Below are positions 16,110 through 23,984 of a stretch of 36,466 nt of DNA, piece by piece; within the stretch, counting starts at the first letter, position 1, and each line of letters starts with the position of its first letter. The position numbers and the translations under genes are program-made. The notes beneath the pieces are model-generated. The model had not been told where the DNA came from and searched no databases. It was given only the letters and a program-made list of their open reading frames with translations. The stretch is from assembly GCA_902825795.1 (NCBI GenBank), contig CADECG010000012.1, positions 6,017-42,482 of the forward strand. The letters run 5' to 3'. The DNA is from an uncultured Bacteroidota bacterium. GTDB taxonomy: Bacteria; Bacteroidota; Bacteroidia; Flavobacteriales_F; PHOS-HE28.

Positions 16110-16583
16110 TTACCGACCTCTTCCTCCTTCCACCCGCGCATACACGGTGTCGTTGACCGCGCTTTGGCCCATGGACCAGAGGTATTGCTGCACGGCCTTG
16201 GGCAGGGGCGCCGGGCCACGGAAGATCGTCACCTCCTCGTGCACCCCGCGCCGTGACTTTCCGTAGCGGTGCAACACCACCGTGTAGGGTGGTGCATTGG
16301 CGAAGGTGCTCTGGTCAAGATCATAGGAACCGAGGCCGCGTACCTCCACGCGGTGTATACCGATCGAGTCCATGCGGGCCCGGATGGCAGCATGCAGCGT
16401 GTCGGTACGTTCCAAGTTGAAGGGCGCCTCGAATTCGATGGCGTTCGAGAAGCGCAATAGCGCATCGGGGTTCTTCAGGATGTACTGCGTGCGATAGGTG
16501 ATCTCGACGGGCCGCACCAAGTAGTACTTGTTGCACGCGGTGGCGCCAACAAGAAATAGGAGGAGCAGACCGGTGCGCACCAT
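16110..16583 (-). CDS. Small lipoprotein of unknown function
   Basis: 157 residues from ATG 16583; an upstream in-frame start at 16661 would put 26 non-signal-like residues before the signal peptide. The lipobox G-A-T-A-C17 marks a lipoprotein. The mature part has mixed strands and helices with no known motif. A TATTTTGG element lies 6 nt upstream of the chosen start and supports it. The gene diverges from the Crp/Fnr-type regulator, with 55 bases between the two starts. It converges on the gene ending at 16088. Confidence 0.7.
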   Translation of the reverse strand: MVRTGLLLLFLVGATACNKYYLVRPVEITYRTQYILKNPDALLRFSNAIEFEAPFNLERTDTLHAAIRARMDSIGIHRVEVRGLGSYDLDQSTFANAPPYTVVLHRYGKSRRGVHEEVTIFRGPAPLPKAVQQYLWSMGQSAVNDTVYARVEGGRGR

Positions 16584-16589
16584 CAGGTC

Positions 16590-16597
16590 CCAAAATA
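16590..16597 (-). promoter_or_regulatory. -7-like element of the lipoprotein gene
   Basis: On the minus strand TATTTTGG lies 6 nt upstream of ATG 16583, a close fit to the Bacteroidota core. Confidence 0.5.
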
Positions 16598-16627
16598 GTG
16601 ATGGCACCACTGATGCGCGGTACGCCT

Positions 16628-16635
16628 TACTTCGG
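16628..16635 (+). promoter_or_regulatory. -7-like element deciding the regulator start
   Basis: TACTTCGG lies 3 nt before GTG 16639 and supports that codon over the more upstream ATG 16528. Confidence 0.35.
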
Positions 16636-16638
16636 ACC

Positions 16639-17205
16639 GTGGAACTTGTTCGCCGCACCATCGAGCGTTATGTGCCGTTGAGCCAAGATGACTGGGAGCG
16701 CATCGCACCGCACTGGACCGAATACGCATTCAGCCGAGGTGCATCGGTTTGCGCCGTGGGTCAGGTGGAGCAGCGTTTCTACATCGTGAAGAGCGGTGTG
16801 CAGCGGTTGTCGTTCCCGCACGACGGCGAGGACCTCTGCGTGGGCTTCGCATACGACGGTAGCTGGAGCGGCGAGTATGCCTCGTTCGTTACGCGCAAAC
16901 CTGCGCGTTTCGATGTGGTGGCGATAACCGACAGCGTATTGCTGGGCATCGACCACGAAGCCTTGCAGCGGCTGTACAACGACATGCCGGTGATGGAGCG
17001 CTTCGGGCGGTTGATCCTGGAGGAACTGCTCGTTGGCCGCAGCACCCGCGAGATCGAGCAACTGAGTTTGAGCGCTGAGGAACGTTTCGATCGGTTGGTG
17101 GCGCGCAGTCCGCACTTGCTGCAACTGGTATCGCAGAAGGACATCGCGAGCTACTTGCGTATGACGCCGGAGACCTTCAGCCGCTTTCGGAGGAAACGTT
17201 CTTGA
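16639..17205 (+). CDS. Crp/Fnr-family transcription regulator
   Basis: 188 residues from GTG 16639, the length usual for Bacteroidota members; the N-terminus (R-R-T-I-E-R-Y-V-P-L-S) matches the usual opening of the family, while a longer frame to ATG 16528 crosses the divergent promoter. A cyclic-nucleotide-binding-like beta barrel (about 20-120, with G-Q-V-E-Q-R-F-Y-I-V-K-S-G) is followed by a dimerisation helix and a short helix-turn-helix (K-D-I-A-S-Y-L-R-M-T-P-E-T-F-S-R). No iron-sulfur cysteine cluster is visible. The ligand and targets are unknown; its closest neighbours are the divergent lipoprotein and the DinB-like gene 45 bases downstream. Confidence 0.9.
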   Translation: MELVRRTIERYVPLSQDDWERIAPHWTEYAFSRGASVCAVGQVEQRFYIVKSGVQRLSFPHDGEDLCVGFAYDGSWSGEYASFVTRKPARFDVVAITDSVLLGIDHEALQRLYNDMPVMERFGRLILEELLVGRSTREIEQLSLSAEERFDRLVARSPHLLQLVSQKDIASYLRMTPETFSRFRRKRS

Positions 17206-17250
17206 TCCACATCAAGTGTGCTTCGCAGCCCTGCGGGATTCCTTCGCCCC

Positions 17251-17808
17251 ATGAACACACAACAACTGATCGACGACCTGAGCGCGGTCCTGCACACGCA
17301 GATCGCCCGGGCGAAGGAGATCCAACAACTTCCGGCGGAAGTCCTGCTGCGCCGCCCAGCTGCCGACCAATGGAACGCGGTGGAAGTCTTCGAGCACCTC
17401 AACCTCAGCAGCGGCATTTATGCGAGGGGATTGCAGCAGGTCTTCGCCAAGCGCGCTTCAACGTTGAAGCCGAATGGGGAATTCCACCCCGGCCTGCTGG
17501 GCAACTACTTCACCAACGGCATGCTGCCCAAGCCCGGCGGACGTATCGCATGGCGCATGAAAACGATGAAGATGTTCGACCCGGCGCGCAACCACGGCGC
17601 ATCATCCGAGAGCATCGCGCGGTTCATCACCCTTTGCGAGTCATTCCTGCACCTGCTCCAACAAGCGCGCACCACGGACCTGAATGCGATGAAGGTGACG
17701 AGTTCCTTGGGGCCGATCATCCGTTTCAAGGCTGGTGATGCGTTCCGCTTCCCCGTCGCCCACCAGCAACGGCACTTCCTGCAGATCGAGCGGTTGGTGA
17801 AGGGGTGA
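17251..17808 (+). CDS. DinB-like four-helix protein
   Basis: 185 residues from ATG 17251. Four-helix bundle of the DinB/YfiT superfamily: a first helix with L-H-T-Q-I-A-R-A-K, then W-N-A-V-E-V-F-E-H-L, where the histidine is a typical metal ligand, and H-Q-Q-R-H-F-L-Q near the C-terminus with the second and third ligand histidines. Relatives are metal-dependent thiol transferases or damage-inducible proteins of unknown reaction. It follows the Crp/Fnr-type gene by 45 bases on the same strand and may share its transcript. A hairpin follows. Confidence 0.85.
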   Translation: MNTQQLIDDLSAVLHTQIARAKEIQQLPAEVLLRRPAADQWNAVEVFEHLNLSSGIYARGLQQVFAKRASTLKPNGEFHPGLLGNYFTNGMLPKPGGRIAWRMKTMKMFDPARNHGASSESIARFITLCESFLHLLQQARTTDLNAMKVTSSLGPIIRFKAGDAFRFPVAHQQRHFLQIERLVKG

Positions 17809-17861
17809 GGCGCTGACCGTTGTCCTTCACACTGTGGTGTTCGCCGATAACTAAGTGTTGA

Positions 17862-17890
17862 AGCAGCAGCGAGGCCGAAGCCGTGCTGCT
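17862..17890 (+). terminator. Hairpin before the SpmAB-type gene
   Basis: A 7-bp outer stem (17862-17868 with 17884-17890) encloses a 3-bp GGC/GCC inner stem with a CGAA tetraloop. It lies after the DinB-like gene and 17 bases before the next start; only two T follow. Confidence 0.4.
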
Positions 17891-17907
17891 TTGCGGCAGA
17901 CTCCCCC

Positions 17908-19338
17908 ATGGCCCTCTCACGCTTCTGGACCTTCATCCTTATCCTCAGCATCGGCTACGTGCTCGTGATGCTGGCAACGGGTCATCAGTACACGTTGGGC
18001 GGATTGGTGAACGGCAAACAAGGTGATCCGTTCGTCGTGGCGGAGATGGACACCACTGCACTGCAAGGCACGCCGCTGCTGGCCAACATCCGCAGCGCCG
18101 GTGAAGCAGGGTACCAACAAGACGACAAGCTGTACACCATCAATGGCACCGGTATCGTGAAGGTGAGCGTGGGGAAGCAGAGCGCCGATGGATTGTTCGA
18201 GACCTGCAAAAGCACCTTGACCAGTCTCTGGCTTCCACTGATCGGCTACCTCACCTTCTTCTGCGGCCTGCTGAACCTGCTGGTGGATTCACGCGCCATG
18301 GAGAAAATGGCGAAGGTCCTCTCCCCCATCTTCCACCGGATATTTCCCGACCTCAGCAAGGACCATCCGGCCTACGGCTTCATGACCTTGAACTTCGCGG
18401 CGAACTTTCTCGGCCTCGATAGCGCCGCCACGCCCTTCGGCCTTAAGGCGATGGAAAGCATGCAGGCCGACAATCCGGAAAAGGACAAGGCCACCAACAG
18501 CCAGATCATGTTCCTATGCCTGCACGCTGCGGGCCTTACGCTGTTGCCCACGAGCATCATCGGCTACCGCGCGGCGCAAGGCGCTGCCAACCCGGCCGAC
18601 ATCATGATCCCGTGCATCATCACCTCGTTCGTCGGCACCATTGCCGCGTTGTTCCTGGTGGCATGGAAACAACGCATCAGCCTCTTCAACTTGCCCGTGA
18701 TGCTGAGCGTGGTGGGCGTAAGCGTGGTGATCGGTGGATTGATGGCATACATCACCGGCTTGGGTGGCGTGCAGAAATTCCACTTCACCGACAACCTCAG
18801 CAACGGCATGCTGCTGGTGATCATCCTGCTGATCGTTGGCTATGCCTTCCTCTTCGAACGCTACTTCACGCAGAAGGGCACCAACATGTTCGACTCGTTC
18901 ATCCACGGCGCCAAGGATGGGTTCACCACGGGCTTGCGCGTGCTGCCCTACATGATCGCCATGCTGGCCGCCCTGAGCATCTTCCGCAACAGCGGCTTGA
19001 TGGGCATCGTCATGGATGGCCTCTCGTGGACCATGGCCTTGGTGGGCGTGGACAAACAAGTGATCGATGCGATCCCGGTTGCGCTCATGCGCCCTTTCAG
19101 CGCCGGCGGCTCGCGGGGCTTCATGCTCGACGCCATGAAGACCTACGGCCCCGATAGTCTCACGGGCCAACTCTCCTGCCTCTTCCAAGGCGCGGCGGAG
19201 ACCACCTTCTATGTGGTGGCGCTCTACTTCGGCAGCGTGAACGTGAAGAACAGCCGCTACACCCTCGGCATCATGCTATTGGTGGACCTGATCTGCGTGA
19301 TCACGGCGGTGGGTGTTTGCACGGTGTACTTCAGTTGA
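17908..19338 (+). CDS. Fused SpmA/SpmB-type Gate-domain membrane protein
   Basis: 476 residues. A signal-anchor-like N-terminus and an extracytoplasmic segment (about 28-100) precede two nucleoside-recognition Gate domains, one per half: the first holds L-N-F-A-A-N-F-L-G-L-D-S-A-A-T-P, the second P-F-S-A-G-G-S-R-G-F-M-L-D-A. In Firmicutes these halves are the separate spore-maturation proteins SpmA and SpmB; in Bacteroidota the fusion is common and clearly not about sporulation. About 10 membrane helices are expected. Transport of a nucleoside-like or peptidoglycan-linked solute is conceivable but not shown. Confidence 0.9.
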   Translation: MALSRFWTFILILSIGYVLVMLATGHQYTLGGLVNGKQGDPFVVAEMDTTALQGTPLLANIRSAGEAGYQQDDKLYTINGTGIVKVSVGKQSADGLFETCKSTLTSLWLPLIGYLTFFCGLLNLLVDSRAMEKMAKVLSPIFHRIFPDLSKDHPAYGFMTLNFAANFLGLDSAATPFGLKAMESMQADNPEKDKATNSQIMFLCLHAAGLTLLPTSIIGYRAAQGAANPADIMIPCIITSFVGTIAALFLVAWKQRISLFNLPVMLSVVGVSVVIGGLMAYITGLGGVQKFHFTDNLSNGMLLVIILLIVGYAFLFERYFTQKGTNMFDSFIHGAKDGFTTGLRVLPYMIAMLAALSIFRNSGLMGIVMDGLSWTMALVGVDKQVIDAIPVALMRPFSAGGSRGFMLDAMKTYGPDSLTGQLSCLFQGAAETTFYVVALYFGSVNVKNSRYTLGIMLLVDLICVITAVGVCTVYFS

Positions 19339-19364
19339 AAGAGGAACTGCGGCGCCCTGTTGGT

Positions 19365-19398
19365 CATTCTACATTTTACATTCTTCATTTTCCATTCC
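19365..19398. repeat. CATT-rich low-complexity repeat
   Basis: The pentamer-like word CATTN recurs five or six times in 34 bases of pyrimidine-biased, AT-rich DNA inside a GC-rich region, between the SpmAB-type gene and the first SET gene. It resembles AT-rich intergenic words seen in other Bacteroidota. Confidence 0.55.
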
Positions 19399-19455
19399 GT
19401 CCCGCCTCCCATCTTCGCGCGCTTTTTCCCCCGACACGTCCGGAAGTACCACAAG

Positions 19456-19953
19456 ATGACCAACAATCCGAAGATCGCGCGCAAGCGCAGCAAGATCCAT
19501 GGCAGCGGCGTGGTGGCCGTGGCCGCCATCAAAAAGGGCGAAGAGATCGTCGATTACGAAGGCCGCTTGATCACGCACGATATCGCGGATGACACCTATG
19601 GTGGCGAGGACACCGGCCACACCTTCCTCTTCATCCTGAACGAGCATTGGGTGGTGGACGCCAATGTGAACGGCAACATCGCCAAGTGGATCAACACGGG
19701 TTGCGATCCGAACTGTGTTGCGGAGATCGTCGACGATCCGGGAGGCAATCCGCGCAAGGACCGGGTGGTGATCTCGGCGCTGCGCAACATCAAGGCCGGT
19801 GAAGAACTGACCTATGACTACGATGTGTGCACCACCGCACCCATCACCGCCGAGGAGCGGAAGAACTGGGCCTGCTTTTGCGGAGCGGCGAATTGCCGTG
19901 GCGTGATGCTGAAATACCAGCCGAAGACGAAAGGCAAGACCGCCAAGCGATGA
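19456..19953 (+). CDS. SET-domain protein 1 (variant NHSC motif)
   Basis: 165 residues from ATG 19456. SET-domain lysine methyltransferase fold: K-I-H-G-S-G-V (13-19), K-K-G-E-E-I, D-Y-E-G, the core motif read here as N80-T-G-C83-D-P-N86-C87 instead of the canonical N-H-S-C-x-P-N-C, then G-E-E-L-T-Y120-D-Y122 with the catalytic tyrosine, and a post-SET C140-F-C142-G-x3-C147 cluster that would bind zinc with C83/C87. The usual histidine and serine of NHSC, which help hold S-adenosylmethionine, are replaced, so activity may be altered. The stop overlaps the next SET start as ATGA. Confidence 0.9.
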   Translation: MTNNPKIARKRSKIHGSGVVAVAAIKKGEEIVDYEGRLITHDIADDTYGGEDTGHTFLFILNEHWVVDANVNGNIAKWINTGCDPNCVAEIVDDPGGNPRKDRVVISALRNIKAGEELTYDYDVCTTAPITAEERKNWACFCGAANCRGVMLKYQPKTKGKTAKR

Positions 19954-20417
19954 GCAAGAAAATAGCGGCCCATGTTTCCGCGATACACGGAACGGGCGCA
20001 CGCGCCTTGGTTGCGATCCGCAAGGGCGAGGAGATCATCGAGTACAAAGGGCAACTGCTCACCACTCGCCAAGCGTCGAAACTGGAGCACGCCGACGCGG
20101 ACAGTGGCCACACCTTCCTCTTCACCCTGAACGAGAAGTATGTGATCGATGCGAACGTGGGCGGTAACACGGCCCGCTGGCTCAACCACAGTTGTGCGCC
20201 CAACTGCGTAGCCTACGTGCACGACCATGCGAGCGGCGACCTGCGCAAAGCCAAAGTGATCATCGAAGCGCTGCGGAACATCAAGCCCGGCGAAGAACTG
20301 ACCTACAACTACGGCATCGTGTTGGAGGAACGGCACACTCCCAGGCTGAAGAAGATCTGGGCCTGCCGTTGTGGGGCCAAGAACTGCACGGGCACTATGC
20401 TGCAGCCGAAACGATAG
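19950..20417 (+). CDS. SET-domain protein 2 (canonical motif)
   Basis: 155 residues from ATG 19950, inside the ATGA overlap with the preceding paralogue. All SET signatures are intact: A-I-H-G-T-G-A, K-G-E-E-I-I, E-Y-K-G, N79-H80-S81-C82-A-P-N85-C86, G-E-E-L-T-Y119-N-Y121 and post-SET C139-R-C141-G-x3-C146. It is probably an active protein-lysine methyltransferase; the substrate is unknown. The two paralogues share most motif positions, so they arose by tandem duplication, and coupled translation suggests a heterodimer or dedicated partner. Confidence 0.9.
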   Translation: MSKKIAAHVSAIHGTGARALVAIRKGEEIIEYKGQLLTTRQASKLEHADADSGHTFLFTLNEKYVIDANVGGNTARWLNHSCAPNCVAYVHDHASGDLRKAKVIIEALRNIKPGEELTYNYGIVLEERHTPRLKKIWACRCGAKNCTGTMLQPKR

Positions 20418-20477
20418 CGGCGATCGCATCGCTCGTTACGCCTCGCACCTTCGTGCATTCGGGAAGAAACAACCCGC

Positions 20478-21188
20478 ATGCTTTCGAATTGGTGCTTCGC
20501 GATCGGCGCGTGGCTGCTCACCGGCAACCTCTGCAATACCCCACCTCGGCCGCAGGTGGCCATGGCGCCATCCGTGCCCGCGAGCTACACGGATGTTCTG
20601 GGTGCAATCGAAGCCCGGAGAGACAGCTTCAACACCACCTACCAAGCAGCGGATAGTTCGGGGCGCACGGTGCTGTTGGATAGCGCGCACAACTATTTGT
20701 TCCGTCAACTGACGCTCGAGGTCTTTCCCCGTTGGTACGGCACACCCTGAGACTTCAATGGAACAACGACTGTTCCCGGGAAAGGCACCATCGCATGCGG
20801 GTACTTCATCACCACAACACTCCAACAGGTGGGGTTCGTTCTACCCAGGTTCAAGTGGGCGCAACTGGCCGCAGAACCGATGATCCGCAAGATGTCCGCG
20901 GGCATCAAGGCGTTCAGTGATCGATCGGTGGAGGAGGTCACCACGTACCTGCGGGCCGAGGGCGAAGGGCTCTATGCCGTAGGCTTGGATAACCACGTTG
21001 GGTTCATTGTGGTGCAAGGCGATGAGCTACGGTTCGTGCACAGCAACTACTACCAACGGGAGATCGGGGTGATGAGCGAACCGTTGGAAGGCAATAATCC
21101 ATTCGCGCACTCGCGTTACCGGGTGATCGGGCAGATCCTCGGGCGGCAGATGATGGAGCGTTGGGTGCTCGGACTTCCGCTGGCCTGA
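20478..21188 (+). pseudogene. Cysteine-peptidase-like gene split by in-frame TGA
   Basis: One frame runs from ATG 20478 to TGA 21186-21188, interrupted only by TGA at 20748-20750; both halves are in the same frame, so no indel is involved. Around the stop the protein reads R-W-Y-G-T-P-stop-D-F-N-G-T-T, where a tryptophan (TGG) is the natural reading. N-terminal signal peptide or lipobox (L-L-T-G-N-L-C), then I-A-C-G-Y-F with a candidate nucleophile cysteine, D-N-H-V-G-F-I-V with the histidine, and F-V-H-S-N-Y: the order of an NlpC/P60-like or papain-like amidase. It is either a recent nonsense mutation or a base-calling error. UGA is used normally as a stop elsewhere in the window. Confidence 0.75.
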
Positions 21189-21240
21189 GGACTTGCGCGC
21201 GGTCGATCACTTCGGCACAGGCATTGCCAAGTGCCGGGCC

Positions 21241-21248
21241 TACTTTCG
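21241..21248 (+). promoter_or_regulatory. -7-like element of lolA
   Basis: TACTTTCG lies 4 nt before ATG 21253, with a second ATG three bases further on. Confidence 0.5.
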
Positions 21249-21252
21249 CACC

Positions 21253-21906
21253 ATGATGAAAAGCACGCTCCTTCTTCTCACCGCTTCCCTCCTGCTCAAC
21301 CTCACTACCAGCGCACAGGACGACGCCCGCAGTCGCGCCATTGTTGACAAGCTGGTTGCGAAGAGCAAGACCTGGACAAGTTTCGAGGCCGACTTCACCA
21401 CGCGCCTGCAGAGCACCAAGGACAAATTGGATGTGAAACAGACCGGCACGATCAAGACCAAGGGCAAGAAATTCAACTTGGTGCTGGCCGATAACACGAT
21501 CATCAACGACGGCGCTGCGCTGTACACGTACAGCAAGGAGAGCAACGAGGTAACCATCAGCGACCCGGCCGAAATGGACCAGGAACTGGATCCGAGCAAG
21601 CTCTTCACCATGTACGAGAAGGGCTTCAAGAGCCAGTTCGTTGAGGAGAAAGCCGATGCAACGGGAGCCATGATGCAGACGATCAAACTGTTCCCGGCCG
21701 ACGCAGCGAAGAAGCCTTACCACACCATCATCCTCACCGTCGACAAGACGAAAGAAGAAGTGCGTCAGGTGCAGATCCTGTATAAGGACGGCAACATCGT
21801 CACCTATACCCTGAAGCGCTTCGTTGCGAACCCGGCGCTGGCCGATGCCCTCTTTGTGTTCGACAAAGCGAAGTATCCCGGCGTGGCTGTGAACGATATG
21901 CGCTGA
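21253..21906 (+). CDS. lolA: LolA-like outer-membrane lipoprotein carrier
   Basis: 217 residues from ATG 21253. A signal peptide (L-L-L-L-T-A-S-L-L-L-N-L-T-T-S-A-Q) precedes a LolA-type half-barrel: F-E-A-D-F-T-T-R, G-T-I-K-T-K-G-K-K-F, N-D-G-A-A-L-Y-T-Y-S, V-T-I-S-D-P and a C-terminal R-Q-V-Q-I-L-Y-K-D-G. The protein should carry lipoproteins from the inner membrane through the periplasm; this window encodes many candidate cargo lipoproteins. A textbook intrinsic terminator follows the stop. Confidence 0.88.
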   Translation: MMKSTLLLLTASLLLNLTTSAQDDARSRAIVDKLVAKSKTWTSFEADFTTRLQSTKDKLDVKQTGTIKTKGKKFNLVLADNTIINDGAALYTYSKESNEVTISDPAEMDQELDPSKLFTMYEKGFKSQFVEEKADATGAMMQTIKLFPADAAKKPYHTIILTVDKTKEEVRQVQILYKDGNIVTYTLKRFVANPALADALFVFDKAKYPGVAVNDMR

Positions 21907-21928
21907 TCGCAGGAGAACCAACTGGAGA

Positions 21929-21952
21929 GGGCGCCCCGAACGGCGCCCTTTT
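21929..21952 (+). terminator. Intrinsic terminator of lolA
   Basis: A perfect 7-bp GC stem (21929-21935 with 21942-21948), a 6-nt loop and TTTT at 21949-21952. Confidence 0.9.
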
Positions 21953-21971
21953 CATTGCGACATTCGCCATC

Positions 21972-22769
21972 ATGGATCAGAAGACCGCATTCGAAACAAA
22001 CCGCACTTTGTGGGATGCAAGGGCAGAACTGCACTATGGCTCGGCATTCTATGATGTTGAGGAATTCCTGAAGGGCAAGGGCACATTGAACAGCATTGAA
22101 CTTGACCTGCTCGGGGATCTGCAAGGTCTGGATGTGCTGCACCTGCAATGCCATTTCGGTCAGGACACGTTATCGCTGGCGCGGTTAGGCGCCAAGGTCA
22201 CTGGATTGGACCTGAGCGGAACAGCCATTGCCAAGGCCCGGGAACTAACGCAACGCTGCGCGCTTGAGGCAACGTTCATCGAGAGCAACGTGATCGACTT
22301 CCGTCCGGAGCTGGCAGGTGCCTTCGATATCGTCTTCACGAGCTATGGCACCATTGGCTGGCTGCCCGACCTGGAACCATGGGCCGCGAATGTTGCGCGT
22401 TACCTGAAACCCGGCGGCCAGTTCATCATGGCGGAGTTCCATCCGGCGGTGTGGATGTTCGACAACGACTTCACGCACGTGCAGTACCCATACTTCAATC
22501 GCGAGGCGATCATCGAGAACGAAGTCGGATCGTACGCTGCGCCCGATGCGCCGCTCCAAATGGAGTCGTACTCGTGGAACCATCCCCTCGCCGATGTACT
22601 GACGGCGCTCTTGGAGAACGGTCTTCGGTTGGAGGCCTTCCGCGAGTTCGATCATTCGCCCTACGACTGCTTCCACAACACAGTGCCCTCCGGCGATGGC
22701 AACTACTTCATAAAGGGAATGGAAGGAAAACTGCCGATGGTGTATGCCGTGCGCATGGCGAAACCCTGA
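21972..22769 (+). CDS. Class I SAM-dependent methyltransferase
   Basis: 265 residues. Rossmann-type methyltransferase: motif I is V-L-H-L-Q-C-H-F-G-Q-D-T (about 54-65) with a cysteine-histidine in place of the usual glycines, motif II V-T-G-L-D-L-S, then D-I-V-F-T-S-Y-G and a post-motif L-K-P-G-G-Q-F. The H-F-G-Q-D-T-L variant and the later W-N-H-P-L and Y-D-C-F segments are typical of a subfamily of small-molecule methyltransferases in Bacteroidota. The substrate is unknown. It starts 20 bases after the lolA terminator, so it has its own promoter or depends on readthrough. Confidence 0.9.
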   Translation: MDQKTAFETNRTLWDARAELHYGSAFYDVEEFLKGKGTLNSIELDLLGDLQGLDVLHLQCHFGQDTLSLARLGAKVTGLDLSGTAIAKARELTQRCALEATFIESNVIDFRPELAGAFDIVFTSYGTIGWLPDLEPWAANVARYLKPGGQFIMAEFHPAVWMFDNDFTHVQYPYFNREAIIENEVGSYAAPDAPLQMESYSWNHPLADVLTALLENGLRLEAFREFDHSPYDCFHNTVPSGDGNYFIKGMEGKLPMVYAVRMAKP

Positions 22770-22802
22770 CCCACCAGTACTTTCACCGAACAACATCACG
22801 CC

Positions 22803-23267
22803 ATGCGCTACTTACTCCTCCTTGTCGTTCTCTTCTCCTTCGCCTCAGTGCGTGCACAGAAAGTGAATGTGGACGACGGCATCGTTACCGTTGATGGAAC
22901 ACCCTATTGCAAGCTGGTGAAGAAGGATTGCAAACTGGGCCTATGCGACTTCTCGGTACAGACGCTGGATGGTACTGAGATCGCCTTCATCAAATGGCGC
23001 GAGTACAACGACAAGGACAAGCAAATGCAGTCGAACCCGAACGGCCGCGTGCTGTTCTACGACTGGACTTTCCTCGGTACCGGTGCGAAGTGCGAAACGG
23101 ACCAGATCAGTGCGAAGAACGTTGCGAAGATCCTGGTTGATGGTCCGCTGATGAAGGACGGCGTGCTCAACCCTGACGGTGAAAAGAAGATCGTTCTGGT
23201 GAACGGCATGCGCCACAGCGAGCGCATGAAGGTGCTCAACGCCACCATCATTATCATTCAGAACTGA
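22803..23267 (+). CDS. Secreted protein of unknown function
   Basis: 154 residues with a clear signal peptide (L-L-L-L-V-V-L-F-S-F-A-S-V-R-A-Q). The mature part starts V-N-V-D-D-G-I-V-T-V-D-G-T and contains a C-x(6)-C-x(4)-C pattern (35-48) plus a later single cysteine. Strand-rich; no enzyme motif. Similar small periplasmic proteins are widespread in Bacteroidota without function. TACTTTCA lies 17 nt upstream. It converges on the RDD gene, 6 bases between the stops. Confidence 0.7.
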   Translation: MRYLLLLVVLFSFASVRAQKVNVDDGIVTVDGTPYCKLVKKDCKLGLCDFSVQTLDGTEIAFIKWREYNDKDKQMQSNPNGRVLFYDWTFLGTGAKCETDQISAKNVAKILVDGPLMKDGVLNPDGEKKIVLVNGMRHSERMKVLNATIIIIQN

Positions 23268-23273
23268 GCGCGA

Positions 23274-23984
23274 TTATTTCCCTGTCAAGGCGACGTAGTC
23301 CTTCAGCACGCGGATCAGAAAATCCTGTGGCCGCTGGTCGGTTCGCACGTTCAGGATCACCTGCACCTTCTCCGCGGCCTGCAACAGAATGTGCGAGCGA
23401 TTGTCGCCTCGGTTGCCGTAAAGCACCTCCTTGATCAGCTGCGCTTGTGCATCGGTGAGCCTGACCGCCTCGGGGTACAGTGGAACGTGAGTTGGTTCCA
23501 CTTCTACCAGCAAAGTGTCGTTCAGGGAAGTACGCTTGCGCAGGCTCACCACGCAGGTGCCTGCGGCAAGATCGCCCAGCCGCTGGCCCTTGCCATTCAT
23601 CAGGATCACGATAGCACCGAGATAGCTGAAGCCGTCGATCGGGCGCAGCACTTGGCGCATGATGTATTGCCCCAACGTTGGTCGGCCGCCGTCCAGACGC
23701 GCCACCTTGATCTTGCGTGCGCGCTTGCCGATGCTCTGCCCGTTCATCGTGATCTCGCAGATGAAGTTGTAGAGCAAGAAGGGCAGTGCAGCGACGGTCA
23801 ATAGCACCCACTCAAAGACCGTTTCAAACCCTAGGTGCGCCACGTTCGACAACCAAAGCACGGCGATCAACCAGCCAGCAAGGATCAACCGGTCGAAGAA
23901 CCACGCCAGTCCGCGCTCACCCAAGCTCGCTACTTCGTGGTCCACGCCCACGTTCTGGGCGGTTTCGATGCGGATGGCGTCCAT
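23274..23984 (-). CDS. RDD-family membrane protein
   Basis: 236 residues. The N-terminal G-E-R-G-L-A-W-F-F-D-R carries the R and D that define the family, followed by three or four membrane segments and the signature G-Q-S-I-G-K-R-A-R-K-I-K-V, then R-L-G-D-L-A-A-G-T. The C-terminal 80 residues are soluble and charged. RDD proteins include a sodium/proton antiporter, but most are uncharacterised. The start codon at 23984 lies inside an AT-rich repeat element (23982-24038), which therefore overlaps its 5' leader. Confidence 0.9.
   Translation of the reverse strand: MDAIRIETAQNVGVDHEVASLGERGLAWFFDRLILAGWLIAVLWLSNVAHLGFETVFEWVLLTVAALPFLLYNFICEITMNGQSIGKRARKIKVARLDGGRPTLGQYIMRQVLRPIDGFSYLGAIVILMNGKGQRLGDLAAGTCVVSLRKRTSLNDTLLVEVEPTHVPLYPEAVRLTDAQAQLIKEVLYGNRGDNRSHILLQAAEKVQVILNVRTDQRPQDFLIRVLKDYVALTGK

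Noticed and set aside
20748..20750. UGA recoded as tryptophan genome-wide
   Set aside because: Many genes here end in TGA at the expected place and use TGG for tryptophan.
21004..21921. Long minus-strand open frame opposite lolA and the split peptidase gene
   Set aside because: Antisense to a clear lolA gene with signal peptide and terminator.
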